Shown here piece by piece: positions 25,022 to 33,038 of a stretch of DNA of 64,000 nt. Source of the DNA: an uncultured Draconibacterium sp. (lineage in GTDB: Bacteria > Bacteroidota > Bacteroidia > Bacteroidales > Prolixibacteraceae); assembly GCF_963677155.1 (NCBI RefSeq), contig NZ_OY781884.1:2310134-2374133 (forward strand), in the 5' to 3' direction. The first letter of the stretch is position 1. Every line of letters starts with the position of its first letter. A program made the translations under genes and the position numbers. Under the pieces are notes generated by a model, which saw only the letters and a list, made by a program, of their open reading frames with translations, did not search any database and had not been told where the DNA came from.

Positions 25022-25070
25022 TCCTCCTTTTCTAAAGGAGGTGGCCCGTCAGCTGACGGGTCGGAGGATT
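25022..25070. repeat. intergenic palindromes (hairpin pair)
   Basis: CCTCCTTT/AAAGGAGG forms one hairpin, and next to it CCCGTCAGCTGACGGG is a perfect 16-bp palindrome (25045-25060). A partial copy of the first arm (GTCCTCCTTT) occurs at 24964-24973. Such modules are often dispersed in Bacteroidota genomes; only this one is in the window. Confidence 0.6.
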
Positions 25071-25109
25071 GGGCTTTATTTATTCGCTTAAGTCTTGCGA
25101 AGAAGATTA

Positions 25110-25499
25110 CTAGAATTCGTAAGTATCGAACTCATTTACATCCATTCCTTTTTTGCCCGTAAACGTAATTTCAACATAACGAATGTGCTCCTTGCCCGAA
25201 GCATCTGTTGTTTCAATAATACGGTGGTAAGTTTCGGCCTGTGGAATAAAAAATCTAAAGGCAGAGGTATAAAGACTAACCAAAGGATTAAACGGAACGC
25301 CATACTTAAACTTATCTGCACTGTTCAGCTTCGAAATACTGATTACCTCCAAATCCTGCTCGCGGTAGTATTCGCGCAGTAAGTGTTCCAGAGATTTTAA
25401 TGTGGTGTAGCGGTTAAAATACTGGTAGAGCAATATCAACACCACTACACCAGCCATCGACAACACCAATAATAATTCTTCGGATTGGAAGTATTCCAT
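25110..25499 (-). CDS. hypothetical single-pass membrane protein (129 aa)
   Basis: I do not recognise a family. One N-terminal helix (residues 9-25, LLLVLSMAGVVVLILLYQYF) anchors a soluble domain beginning with a basic, helical segment (LEHLLREYYREQDLEVISIS) and ending with a strand-rich region (HRIIETTDASGKEHIRYVEITFT). It stands just downstream of the defence-like operon on the same strand, 108 bases from the receiver gene, but its base composition is like the core rather than the AT-rich operon, so it may not belong to it. Confidence 0.65.
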   Translation of the reverse strand: MEYFQSEELLLVLSMAGVVVLILLYQYFNRYTTLKSLEHLLREYYREQDLEVISISKLNSADKFKYGVPFNPLVSLYTSAFRFFIPQAETYHRIIETTDASGKEHIRYVEITFTGKKGMDVNEFDTYEF

Positions 25500-25607
25500 A
25501 GTGGTTTATTTTTAATGGATTTGTTAGTTAACAGAGAACCATCAGTTTTCGATAGAATGGTTAGACGGCACACCCCTCATTTGCAACAAGGGGCAGATGC
25601 GTTCATT

Positions 25608-27032
25608 TTAGGACATATATAAAAGACCAATTCTATTTATATGACTACTTAATTTAACTTGAAGGTCATTAAATAATCTATCATTTAACCTAAAGTAGGC
25701 CGGCTGTTTAATATCCTCTGGAAGTACACTATAGAGATGTCTAAAATCAAATAAAAAAACGTAGTTCTTCCCTTGAAATTGAAAAGTAAAATCACTAATG
25801 TAGTTGTATTCGGCATATCTTTTTAAATAGTTGACATATTCCGAAGGAAAAAGAACTCCAGGTAACAACCTAACCTTTTTCAACTTTTGTTGCGCTGAAT
25901 CACATTTTGGAGTAATATTTAATTCTATGAATTTACTTTTTGCATAAATACTTTTAAATGGTCTGTCCTTATTTTTTGTTAGAGACTCAATTAAAATCAT
26001 TCTGAAGCATTTATCATATGCAGGCATTTGTTCTATTTGTTCTGTAATTTTACCTTTAAAAAATTGATTGAGCTCCTTTATTGAATTAAATCGTTTAGTA
26101 CGCCCACTTTGATTGTTTTCCCTATGTCTGGTAAGTTCAAGAGATTTTCGGTTTTTCAATTTTTGAATTTCTCTATAGGAATTATCTATAGGCAAAAAAA
26201 CTTCACCTGATATTTTATCTCCTAACAAATACCCAGACATATTCAATTTAAAATTTATTTGGGCAGAAAGATCATCTAAGTTGTCTGAACTTTTATTGAT
26301 TAATCCTTCAAACACTTTTGATGTAGAATCAATTACATTATAATTAATCCTTTCAGAAAATATCTGATTTAATGTGGAGAAGGCTCCTTGGGATTTATTT
26401 GTACTGCGTTTATTAATCATTTCTCCCCAAAAAGCATGAGAAAGTTTATAAAGCAAACTTTTAGTAAGATTATTCCAATTATTCTCGTTATGCACAACAG
26501 ACGTAAAATCATTTGTGACCTCACCTATCGAATCATTTATTATTGACTCCCAATAAAAAAAAGCTTTTAATGAATCAAATTCCTCAATCGTTTCTTTAAT
26601 TTTTTCTGTGATAACGCTTATCCCTTTATCTTTAAGTTCTGCCTTTTTAAGAGTAATAACACTAATCGGACGTGTTGAAGGAAATGTTTCTTTTTCTAAC
26701 TCCTCGAAAAGAATATCAATATATTTTTCATATTCGGTACTCCACGTAAGTAAAAAATATGGCCCATTGTTATTCCCAATAATTCTGGTCAATCGTCCAA
26801 GTGCAGTTGATACTACTGATTTTGGAGGCATACCTGTAATATCTGTTTGAAGCATTAAATCCAGAAATAACAACCTAACATTCTGTATAGGCTTAGCCGG
26901 TAAGTCTTCTCCTGTTTCATCACTAAAATAGGTAAAAGGAATATTGTTTGAAGAAAGTGATGCTATTAAATATTTTACATCATCATAACGATCATCAACG
27001 ATAACAACTTTGCCATTATTTGGGTAAAACAT
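25608..27032 (-). CDS. receiver-like domain protein of the methyltransferase/GHKL operon (474 aa)
   Basis: The first about 130 residues resemble a response-regulator receiver: VVIVDDRYDD supplies the acidic pair (D13, D14), and LLFLDLML places a possible phosphoacceptor at D58. A long C-terminal region of about 340 residues follows that I cannot assign; it has no recognised helix-turn-helix or nuclease motif. It is rich in Lys, Asn and Ser and ends VKLSSHINRIGLLYMS. The gene starts six bases after the stop of the two-ATPase kinase-like gene, so the two very likely form a sensor/receiver pair. The composition is visibly AT-rich. An effector role in a defence system is my inference. Confidence 0.7.
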   Translation of the reverse strand: MFYPNNGKVVIVDDRYDDVKYLIASLSSNNIPFTYFSDETGEDLPAKPIQNVRLLFLDLMLQTDITGMPPKSVVSTALGRLTRIIGNNNGPYFLLTWSTEYEKYIDILFEELEKETFPSTRPISVITLKKAELKDKGISVITEKIKETIEEFDSLKAFFYWESIINDSIGEVTNDFTSVVHNENNWNNLTKSLLYKLSHAFWGEMINKRSTNKSQGAFSTLNQIFSERINYNVIDSTSKVFEGLINKSSDNLDDLSAQINFKLNMSGYLLGDKISGEVFLPIDNSYREIQKLKNRKSLELTRHRENNQSGRTKRFNSIKELNQFFKGKITEQIEQMPAYDKCFRMILIESLTKNKDRPFKSIYAKSKFIELNITPKCDSAQQKLKKVRLLPGVLFPSEYVNYLKRYAEYNYISDFTFQFQGKNYVFLFDFRHLYSVLPEDIKQPAYFRLNDRLFNDLQVKLSSHINRIGLLYMS

Positions 27033-27038
27033 ATCAAA

Positions 27039-29201
27039 TTATTTTTTAGGTATAGTTAATACAACAATTGCTCCTCGTTTAAATTCTTCTGGTAGATCAT
27101 AATCTCCAAATTCGGGGAAAACAATTTTACCATCAAAAGTTTTCATTATTTCACTTACAATATGCAATCCTAATCCCATTCCATCATTTTTTGATGAAAC
27201 AAAAGGTTTAGTAAGCTTATCAGTTGGCATATCAAAGCCAGGTCCATTATCTGCTATAATAATTTCCAAGTCTTTATCGCCATTCTCTTCTATATCAACG
27301 AAAATTTTCTTTGAATAAGATTTATCAATCTCCTTTAGTCGCTTGTATTTCTTCTCAAGCCAGAAAATTGAATTATCAATTATATTAGTAATGGCTCCAA
27401 GCAACAGCCTCTTGGTACACTTTATCGTTGGATCACCAGCAAAACTCATATAACTGTCAACAGTTGTAATTTCATGACTCATTAACCTATAGCTATTGTT
27501 AAAAAATGCCCCTTTAAGTATATTTTGAAGATTCAACTCCTCTGTATCAGATTGTTTTAGAATGTCTGAATAGTTTTTCATTAAGTTATCAAGGTGGTTT
27601 ATTAGGTCTGTAATTTTATCAGGAATCTCTTCAATAACAACTGCTGCAATCAATTCTTCGATAATCTTATGAATTTCATGCATGCCGACACTTAAAGTTA
27701 ATCCTGCCCCTGCACTAACTAGCAATATATCTTGTATTTCATTGTATTCTGTCTCAATTTTATCAAGTTGGTTATTTATATCATCTGCAGTTTTTTTATC
27801 CTTGATTTTTTTATTTACAAATGATTTCAACTGGGTAATTTTAGAAACTACAGGCTCCTTCTTCTCCGAAGGATTATATTTTCGCCTTATTTCATCTTTA
27901 TCAATTTCTCTCAATATTTCAACAATCCCTAAAACGTACAAAACAGAATCCCTCAGATCAAAAAACGCTTCGTTCTCAATAAAACCTTCTCTATTTGTTT
28001 TTTCTACTAAAGCATTACTGGTTTCATCTTCAAGCTCAACTGTTGACAGTATAATATTGTTGCTTAACCTTTTCGCTGGAGTATTTACACGTCGACCATC
28101 CAAACCCAGCCAATCATTGCCTTTTTCACCATATTCATTAACTCTCAAATTTCCCCTGTAAACTCTGACTCCACCTTGTTCATCTAAATAATCCTTTAAT
28201 AACTGTTTCCCTTGGACTTGAGACAACTCGAGGATACTACGATCCCGATCAAAAATATATCCCTCCAATGTTACTTTGCCAATTCTTAAGTTATCATTTT
28301 TCCCGTCGGAATAGTCTTTACCAAGATTAATAGTTTCTTCTTTCTTATTAACTGTTCGAACGAGTCCGGACCTATTGATAATAAAATCCTCCTTTTCAGT
28401 AACTACTCTTTCCTGAACTTGTGTAAGACTTGGCCATGGAGTAAACTTATACGTAAATTCCTCTATTTCACTTCCGCTAAGAGTAGCCTTAAAATAAAAC
28501 AATGAGAACTCTTTAACATCTTCCCAACTTGGAAGACCTTCGAAAAGAGATGGATCATCCAATTCTATATTGGCAGAAAACTTACCTTTCTTATTAAACG
28601 GAGAATTTAATGAAAATACTGAACGATAAAGCTCTCGAACCATTCTCCTATCCCAAGCAGTTCTTAAGTTTGAAATTATTATTCTCGTACCTTTTCTTCC
28701 ACCAATAAAATATTCAGGAGTTCTCTCATAAACCTCAAATTTTGCATCTTTCAAATATTTTTTCTGGGAAAACTTTACCCAATCAATATTCACATAAACT
28801 TCATGTCCTCCTTTTACCTTCGAGATCAACTCAATATTATTCCCAAGTTTATGTACCCCAAACCTTCCAATACCTTTTTCTCCAATGGGTAATCTTTTAA
28901 ACTTTTTTGTACGTTCTCTATTTTTAAATTTAATGGCTTTGTTATCGCTTCCTGGTTCTAACCATGCATTATTTATAATGTCAATATCCATTCCATCTCC
29001 ATCATCAAGAATTTCAATTGTTCCATTCTTTTTATCGTGTACTCTACTAAGTTTTATCTTTACATTTTTAGCATCAGCATCATATGCATTCTTAATCAAC
29101 TCTAATAATGCAATGTTCTCATTCTTTATAAGCTTGTCTCCCAACTGAATAAGTAGTCTTGCTCTAGGCTCAAAATAATTACGTTCAGAAATAAATTTCA
29201 T
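27039..29201 (-). CDS. dual GHKL ATPase: MORC/Hsp90-type N-terminus plus histidine-kinase-like C-terminus (720 aa)
   Basis: Two separate GHKL ATP-binding modules occur in one chain. The N-terminal module has LLELIKNAYDAD (E34, N38, D41), the lid ILDDGDGMD (66-71) and GEKGIGRFG (107-115), as in MORC/MutL/Hsp90 ATPases, followed by a transducer-like region with VYRGNLRVNEYG and NDWLGLDGRRVN. A coiled coil (about 470-520) leads to a helix with SVGMHEIHKIIEEL, a possible phosphorylated His. The second ATPase has NIIDNS (N box), ADNGPGFD and DGMGLGLHIVSE (G boxes). It is five bases from the upstream methyltransferase gene and six from the receiver gene. Iyer, Abhiman and Aravind have described MORC-like ATPases in restriction-modification loci; the fusion with a kinase-like module is notable. 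Confidence 0.8.
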   Translation of the reverse strand: MKFISERNYFEPRARLLIQLGDKLIKNENIALLELIKNAYDADAKNVKIKLSRVHDKKNGTIEILDDGDGMDIDIINNAWLEPGSDNKAIKFKNRERTKKFKRLPIGEKGIGRFGVHKLGNNIELISKVKGGHEVYVNIDWVKFSQKKYLKDAKFEVYERTPEYFIGGRKGTRIIISNLRTAWDRRMVRELYRSVFSLNSPFNKKGKFSANIELDDPSLFEGLPSWEDVKEFSLFYFKATLSGSEIEEFTYKFTPWPSLTQVQERVVTEKEDFIINRSGLVRTVNKKEETINLGKDYSDGKNDNLRIGKVTLEGYIFDRDRSILELSQVQGKQLLKDYLDEQGGVRVYRGNLRVNEYGEKGNDWLGLDGRRVNTPAKRLSNNIILSTVELEDETSNALVEKTNREGFIENEAFFDLRDSVLYVLGIVEILREIDKDEIRRKYNPSEKKEPVVSKITQLKSFVNKKIKDKKTADDINNQLDKIETEYNEIQDILLVSAGAGLTLSVGMHEIHKIIEELIAAVVIEEIPDKITDLINHLDNLMKNYSDILKQSDTEELNLQNILKGAFFNNSYRLMSHEITTVDSYMSFAGDPTIKCTKRLLLGAITNIIDNSIFWLEKKYKRLKEIDKSYSKKIFVDIEENGDKDLEIIIADNGPGFDMPTDKLTKPFVSSKNDGMGLGLHIVSEIMKTFDGKIVFPEFGDYDLPEEFKRGAIVVLTIPKK

Positions 29202-29206
29202 TTTGC

Positions 29207-30817
29207 TTAGTTTAAAATTTCTTTCACTACTTCCGCTATTTGCTTTGCTAAAAATGGAGGAACAGCATTCCCCACTTGATGATATTGATGAGTTCTGCTA
29301 CCGCAGAAGTAATAATTATCAGGAAAAGTTTGGATTCTCGCTGCTTCCCGAACAGTCAGACTTCTGCATTGTGCGGGATCATAATGGATAAAATAATGTC
29401 CATCTTTTGAAATATGACTTGTTATGGTAGTCGCAGGTTCATTAGGTTTCTGTGTGCGAAATCTATCTGCAAACTTTCCTTCTTTCGCATTTTTATGCTC
29501 AGGTAATAACCACTCGGGATAATCTCTCAGTTTCGGAAAGTCTCCATTCTTCTGTAGATACAAAATGGAAAAAAGATATCTTCTTAAATCTTCCTTTAAA
29601 TGAGTTCTTGTTTCATGATTAAGGACTCCCTCCAGTCTTTCATCTCGAAACCAATCTTCAAAAAGTGGATTTGCTTCTTCATCAAGCTCAAATCCCATAA
29701 AATTATTCCCTTGGCTCTGTGGAAAATTCAATTCTCTAATATCAAAATCAGGAAACAAGCCATTTAGCCTTCTTCCGGCAGCGTTTATTACTCTTTCCCA
29801 ATTAGACTGTGTATTCTTGATTTTTTGGTAAACATGATTTCCTTTTTCGTTTTTATTAATGATTTTCCTTCCTATTCCACTTCGAAGCAATGGTAAACTG
29901 CCAATCACCTCATCTAAACTTATTTCTTCAGAGGGTATCAAAGTTTCATGTTCGTTAAAATCAATATCCTTTCTTATTCCTAAAAGAATAACACGATGTC
30001 TTCTTTGTGGAACTCCATATTTTTCAGTCTTTATAAGAAAATCTGAATCATTGTGATATATAGGAAAATCCATTTTATCATATTCATCAGGTTCTTTAAC
30101 AAAGGAGAAAACCTTGTATGTGGGAGAGTTTAACTTTTTAAAAACTGTTCCCGGATTTCTTAAATCCTTTTTAATCCAACTAAACACTTTTTCTCCATCT
30201 AATTTTGCAGATAAGAGACCCTTAACATTCTCCATCACAAAAACTGCCGGATGATGCTTAGCAATTATTCTGAGATATTCTTTATACAAAAACACCCGAT
30301 GATCCTTTTCCCTGATGCCTTGATTTCTTGATCTACCGACTAACGAGTATGCCTGACAAGGAGGTCCGCCAATTAGCAACCAGTCATCTTCTCCGTCAAG
30401 ACTTTCCCTTATTCTATTATCAATTTTGTTATGCTTTCTTTTAATTTCTTTCAAAGTATAACCTTGTTTTTCTTTAGTATCCGGATTTTCTTCAACTTTA
30501 AAAGGAAGTTCATAATTCCAGGATTCTTTACATGCTTGTTCCCATTCTCTGGCAAATTCCTTTTTAAGCTTTTCAAACAATAAATTCTTTTCCTTCATAT
30601 CATTTTCTTTGATATAGGAATAGTATAAATCAGGAACATCTTCTCTTCTAAATTGCCTATAGAAACTGCGGAGTCTTAACGTTTCATGCGCATGTTCATC
30701 TTTTTCAATAGATAATTTTATATCAAATATCCGATCTCCAGCGTCATCATAAATTGACGAAAATCCTTCTCCTAAACCACCAGGGCCGGCAAATAGATCA
30801 ATAACAGGGATAGCCAT
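29207..30817 (-). CDS. DNA (cytosine-5) methyltransferase (536 aa)
   Basis: The enzyme transfers a methyl group from SAM to C5 of cytosine in DNA. Motif I is DLFAGPGGLGEGF (residues 6-18). Motif IV is GGPPCQAYSLVGRSRN with the catalytic Cys, motif VI is MENVKGL, motif VIII is PQRRHRVILLGI, and the late motifs are VREAARIQTFPDNY and VGNAVPPFLAKQIA. All look functional. A long target-recognition insert of about 180 residues lies between VIII and IX. The gene follows the XRE regulator by 11 bases and precedes the dual GHKL gene by 5, so it is mid-operon. The neighbouring Vsr gene suits a cytosine methylase. The target site is unknown, and no restriction endonuclease of known type adjoins it. Confidence 0.93.
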   Translation of the reverse strand: MAIPVIDLFAGPGGLGEGFSSIYDDAGDRIFDIKLSIEKDEHAHETLRLRSFYRQFRREDVPDLYYSYIKENDMKEKNLLFEKLKKEFAREWEQACKESWNYELPFKVEENPDTKEKQGYTLKEIKRKHNKIDNRIRESLDGEDDWLLIGGPPCQAYSLVGRSRNQGIREKDHRVFLYKEYLRIIAKHHPAVFVMENVKGLLSAKLDGEKVFSWIKKDLRNPGTVFKKLNSPTYKVFSFVKEPDEYDKMDFPIYHNDSDFLIKTEKYGVPQRRHRVILLGIRKDIDFNEHETLIPSEEISLDEVIGSLPLLRSGIGRKIINKNEKGNHVYQKIKNTQSNWERVINAAGRRLNGLFPDFDIRELNFPQSQGNNFMGFELDEEANPLFEDWFRDERLEGVLNHETRTHLKEDLRRYLFSILYLQKNGDFPKLRDYPEWLLPEHKNAKEGKFADRFRTQKPNEPATTITSHISKDGHYFIHYDPAQCRSLTVREAARIQTFPDNYYFCGSRTHQYHQVGNAVPPFLAKQIAEVVKEILN

Positions 30818-30828
30818 AAAACTTCTGC

Positions 30829-31044
30829 TTATAATTCAAAATCCTTAAAAAAATCTGAAAATGTTAGTTCGAGGGCATCAAGGAATTTTTTAATTGTCTG
30901 AATAGAAACATTTCTTCTACCATTTTCGACACTGGCAATATATGTTCTATCCAATCCTGCTTTAAATGCTAATTCTTCCTGTGAAAATCCTTTTTGCGTC
31001 CGGTAAAACCTTACCTTCTTGCCAAATTTTTCCTGTGGATTCAT
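30829..31044 (-). CDS. XRE-family helix-turn-helix regulator, controller-like (71 aa)
   Basis: I begin it at ATG 31044 (MNPQEKFGKKVRFYR); a 10-residue upstream extension is unlikely. It is a single HTH_3 domain: GFSQEELAFKAGLDRTYIASVENGRRNVSIQTIKK is the helix-turn-helix with the recognition helix DRTYIASVE. Length and position directly before a methyltransferase gene match the controller (C) proteins of type II restriction-modification systems, which time methylase and effector expression. That role is inferred from context. A gap of 63 bases separates it from vsr, the likely site of its operator or promoter. Confidence 0.85.
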   Translation of the reverse strand: MNPQEKFGKKVRFYRTQKGFSQEELAFKAGLDRTYIASVENGRRNVSIQTIKKFLDALELTFSDFFKDFEL

Positions 31045-31107
31045 GAAGCATAAAAATAGAAGGATGTGACTCAACAGTCAACCGACTATAAGTCACACAT
31101 GGAAATA

Positions 31108-31524
31108 TTACTGCTTAATTGAAGTCAGCAAAAATTCAAGGGTTTGTTTTTGCTGCTTAGATTTTAGTTCACACTCCCAAACAGTGATAACTTTCCAACC
31201 CAAAACATTCAGCTCAATCTCCTTTTCGCGGTCGCGTTTTTGAGTTTCCTTAATTTTATTTAGCCACCAATCTGTTCGGGTTTTAGGTACAACAAAATAC
31301 TTGCATCCTTTATGTCCGTGCCAAAAGCAGCCGTTTACAAAAATTACAGTTTTGTATTTGGGTAAAACGATGTCGGGTTTTCCAGGCAGGGTTTTTACGT
31401 TCAGCCTGTAACGAAAACCGTTGGCAAACAAAAACTTCCGCACCAGCATTTCAGGCTTGGTATTTTTGCCCTTAATGCGGCTCATATTATACGAGCGGGT
31501 CTTTTTGTCGTGTACGTCGGCCAT
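31108..31524 (-). CDS. vsr: very-short-patch mismatch repair endonuclease Vsr (138 aa)
   Basis: Vsr nicks beside T:G mismatches that arise when 5-methylcytosine deaminates, and so protects methylase target sites. The family core is complete: RSYNMSRIKGKNTKPEM, GFRYRLNVKTLPGKPDIVLP with the metal Asp, FVNGCFWHGHKGC with zinc ligands, and GWKVITVWECEL at the end. The length is normal (E. coli Vsr has 156 residues). It is the first gene of the operon, upstream of the XRE and methyltransferase genes. Its base composition is less AT-rich than the genes that follow, so it may have a different origin. Confidence 0.93.
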   Translation of the reverse strand: MADVHDKKTRSYNMSRIKGKNTKPEMLVRKFLFANGFRYRLNVKTLPGKPDIVLPKYKTVIFVNGCFWHGHKGCKYFVVPKTRTDWWLNKIKETQKRDREKEIELNVLGWKVITVWECELKSKQQKQTLEFLLTSIKQ

Positions 31525-31755
31525 ATGGTAAAGGTAAAAGGCAAAAGTGGAAAGGCAAAAGAAAAGTTAATGATTGGTCATTTGGAAAGCTTGCAGCTCC
31601 CTCCTTCACCAAGCACCTATCTACTCCGGCACGGCGCATTACTTCAGGCAATACCGTTTTAACGCGCTCTTCGGGCCAGGCATCTACCACTTCGGCACCT
31701 TGTTTATAGTTATCATTTTAACCGAACCAAACTCCTTGCCTGGTGTTTTAAATAT
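31525..31755. other. intergenic region with an orphan coding fragment on the minus strand
   Basis: On the minus strand about 35 codons are open and protein-like (GAEVVDAWPEERVKTVLPEV, 31620-31720), then run into sequence of different character containing two AAAGGCAAAAG copies just before vsr. I cannot identify the source gene. It looks like the tail or head of a gene cut off when the vsr operon arrived. Confidence 0.4.
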
Positions 31756-32343
31756 ATGATTAAACAAAAAGGGTATAAAAAAACAATACATCAAAGTAAC
31801 TGGTCTGTTTTGCTAATTCTGCTTAGCGTTATAATCAGTGGTTTATTTACCGGCTGTTCGGGGCAAAAACAAATGATAGACAATAGTGTAGTTAAGGAAC
31901 TGGACCTTCAAAAGTACCTGGGAACGTGGTACGAGATTGCCCGTTACGATCATCGTTTTGAGCGCGATCTGGTGGGCGTTACAGCAAACTACTCCATACG
32001 CCCCGACGGCAAAATAAAGGTAGTAAACAGTGGTTATAAAAACACCCTCGACGGTGAATATTCGGAAGCGATAGGGAAAGCAAAAATTCCTGATCCGGAA
32101 AATGAACCGGCCAAACTAAAGGTCTCCTTTTTCTGGATATTTTATGGCGATTATTATGTACTGGAACTGGATAAAGATTACCAGTGGGCAGTAATTGGCA
32201 GCAGTACCGACAAATACCTGTGGATACTGAGCCGGACTCCACAAATGGCTCCCGAAATTTATACCGATTTGCTAAAACGAATTGCCGACCGGGGATACGA
32301 CACTTCAGCACTGATAAAAGTGAAACAAAAGGAAAACAATTAA
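31756..32343 (+). CDS. blc: bacterial lipocalin, Blc type (195 aa)
   Basis: Blc is an outer-membrane-attached carrier of lysophospholipids. The signal segment SVLLILLSVIISGLFTGC ends in a lipobox Cys (about residue 34). The beta-barrel starts with the lipocalin signature LGTWYEIARYDHRFER, and then shows VTANYSIRPDGKIKVVNSG, KVSFFWIFYGDYYVLELD, YQWAVIGSSTDKYLWILSR and a C-terminal helix. Length is normal. The following SRPBCC gene starts three bases after its stop, so they are co-transcribed. Confidence 0.92.
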   Translation: MIKQKGYKKTIHQSNWSVLLILLSVIISGLFTGCSGQKQMIDNSVVKELDLQKYLGTWYEIARYDHRFERDLVGVTANYSIRPDGKIKVVNSGYKNTLDGEYSEAIGKAKIPDPENEPAKLKVSFFWIFYGDYYVLELDKDYQWAVIGSSTDKYLWILSRTPQMAPEIYTDLLKRIADRGYDTSALIKVKQKENN

Positions 32344-32346
32344 CAG

Positions 32347-32811
32347 ATGGCATTCTTTCAATTTAAACGCGAACAATTTATAAAAAGCAGCATCGGCGAG
32401 GTGTGGGATTTTATTTCAACGCCACAAAATCTGAAGCGGATTACACCGTCTTACATGGGTTTTGATATCCGCACACCCGACTTACCCCTTGCAGCTTACG
32501 AAGGAATGATTATTGCTTACACGGTGCGGCCTTTGTTGGGAATTCCTACCACCTGGGTTACGGAAATAACGCATGTAGTGCCCCAAAAATATTTTGTTGA
32601 CGAGCAACGTGTTGGGCCGTATAAACTCTGGCATCACGAGCATCACATCGAAGCGGTGGAAAACGGTGTATTAATGAAAGACATTGTGAGTTACAGTCCG
32701 CCGCTGGGTATTCTCGGAAAACTGGCAAACGTACTGGTTATTCGCAAAAAGCTGGAGGAAATTTTCAATTACCGGCAAAAGGCTTTTCAGGAAATTTTTC
32801 CCGGAAGCTAA
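32347..32811 (+). CDS. SRPBCC-family ligand-binding protein (154 aa)
   Basis: The START/Bet v1-like fold binds a hydrophobic ligand in a deep cavity. Sequence signs are FIKSSIGEVWDFISTPQNLKRITP at the start, WVTEITHVVPQKYFVDEQRVGPY, WHHEHHIEAVENGVLMKD and the long closing helix IRKKLEEIFNYRQKAF. This subgroup is widespread, usually beside photolyase, lipocalin or epimerase genes, and is uncharacterised. It forms a two-gene unit with blc. Confidence 0.85.
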   Translation: MAFFQFKREQFIKSSIGEVWDFISTPQNLKRITPSYMGFDIRTPDLPLAAYEGMIIAYTVRPLLGIPTTWVTEITHVVPQKYFVDEQRVGPYKLWHHEHHIEAVENGVLMKDIVSYSPPLGILGKLANVLVIRKKLEEIFNYRQKAFQEIFPGS

Positions 32812-33004
32812 ATGATCGCATTCCAGTTCGTTTCTTCAATTAATAAAAAAGTCCCGCTTCTATCCAAGCCAATTCTTGCTCCATAATTCACAAAATATCG
32901 GGGCGAACTCTACTACTTACAAACAGGAAAAAAAGCAATCCCCGAAAATAAAGAGCCCTTGTTTACTGATATTGAATTTTTTATATCTTCGCGGCGTATT
33001 AACC

Positions 33005-33035
33005 ACGTGTTCTTGATAACCACGTTAAAAACAAG
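33005..33035 (+). promoter_or_regulatory. preQ1-I riboswitch aptamer upstream of the queuosine precursor transporter
   Basis: The segment folds as an H-type pseudoknot. Stem P1 pairs ACGTG (33005-33009) with CACGT (33021-33025). The loop is TTCTTGATAAC, whose TTG pairs with CAA in the A-rich tail TAAAAACAAG (P2; one more C-G pair is possible). The last loop base is C33020, the position that recognises preQ1 in the B. subtilis and T. tengcongensis aptamers. The order P1, UUC, P2, loop, C, P1', A-rich tail, P2' matches class I. The tail ends three bases before ATG 33039, so ligand binding would block translation initiation. The downstream gene is a transporter for this ligand's pathway. Confidence 0.78.
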
Positions 33036-33038
33036 AAA

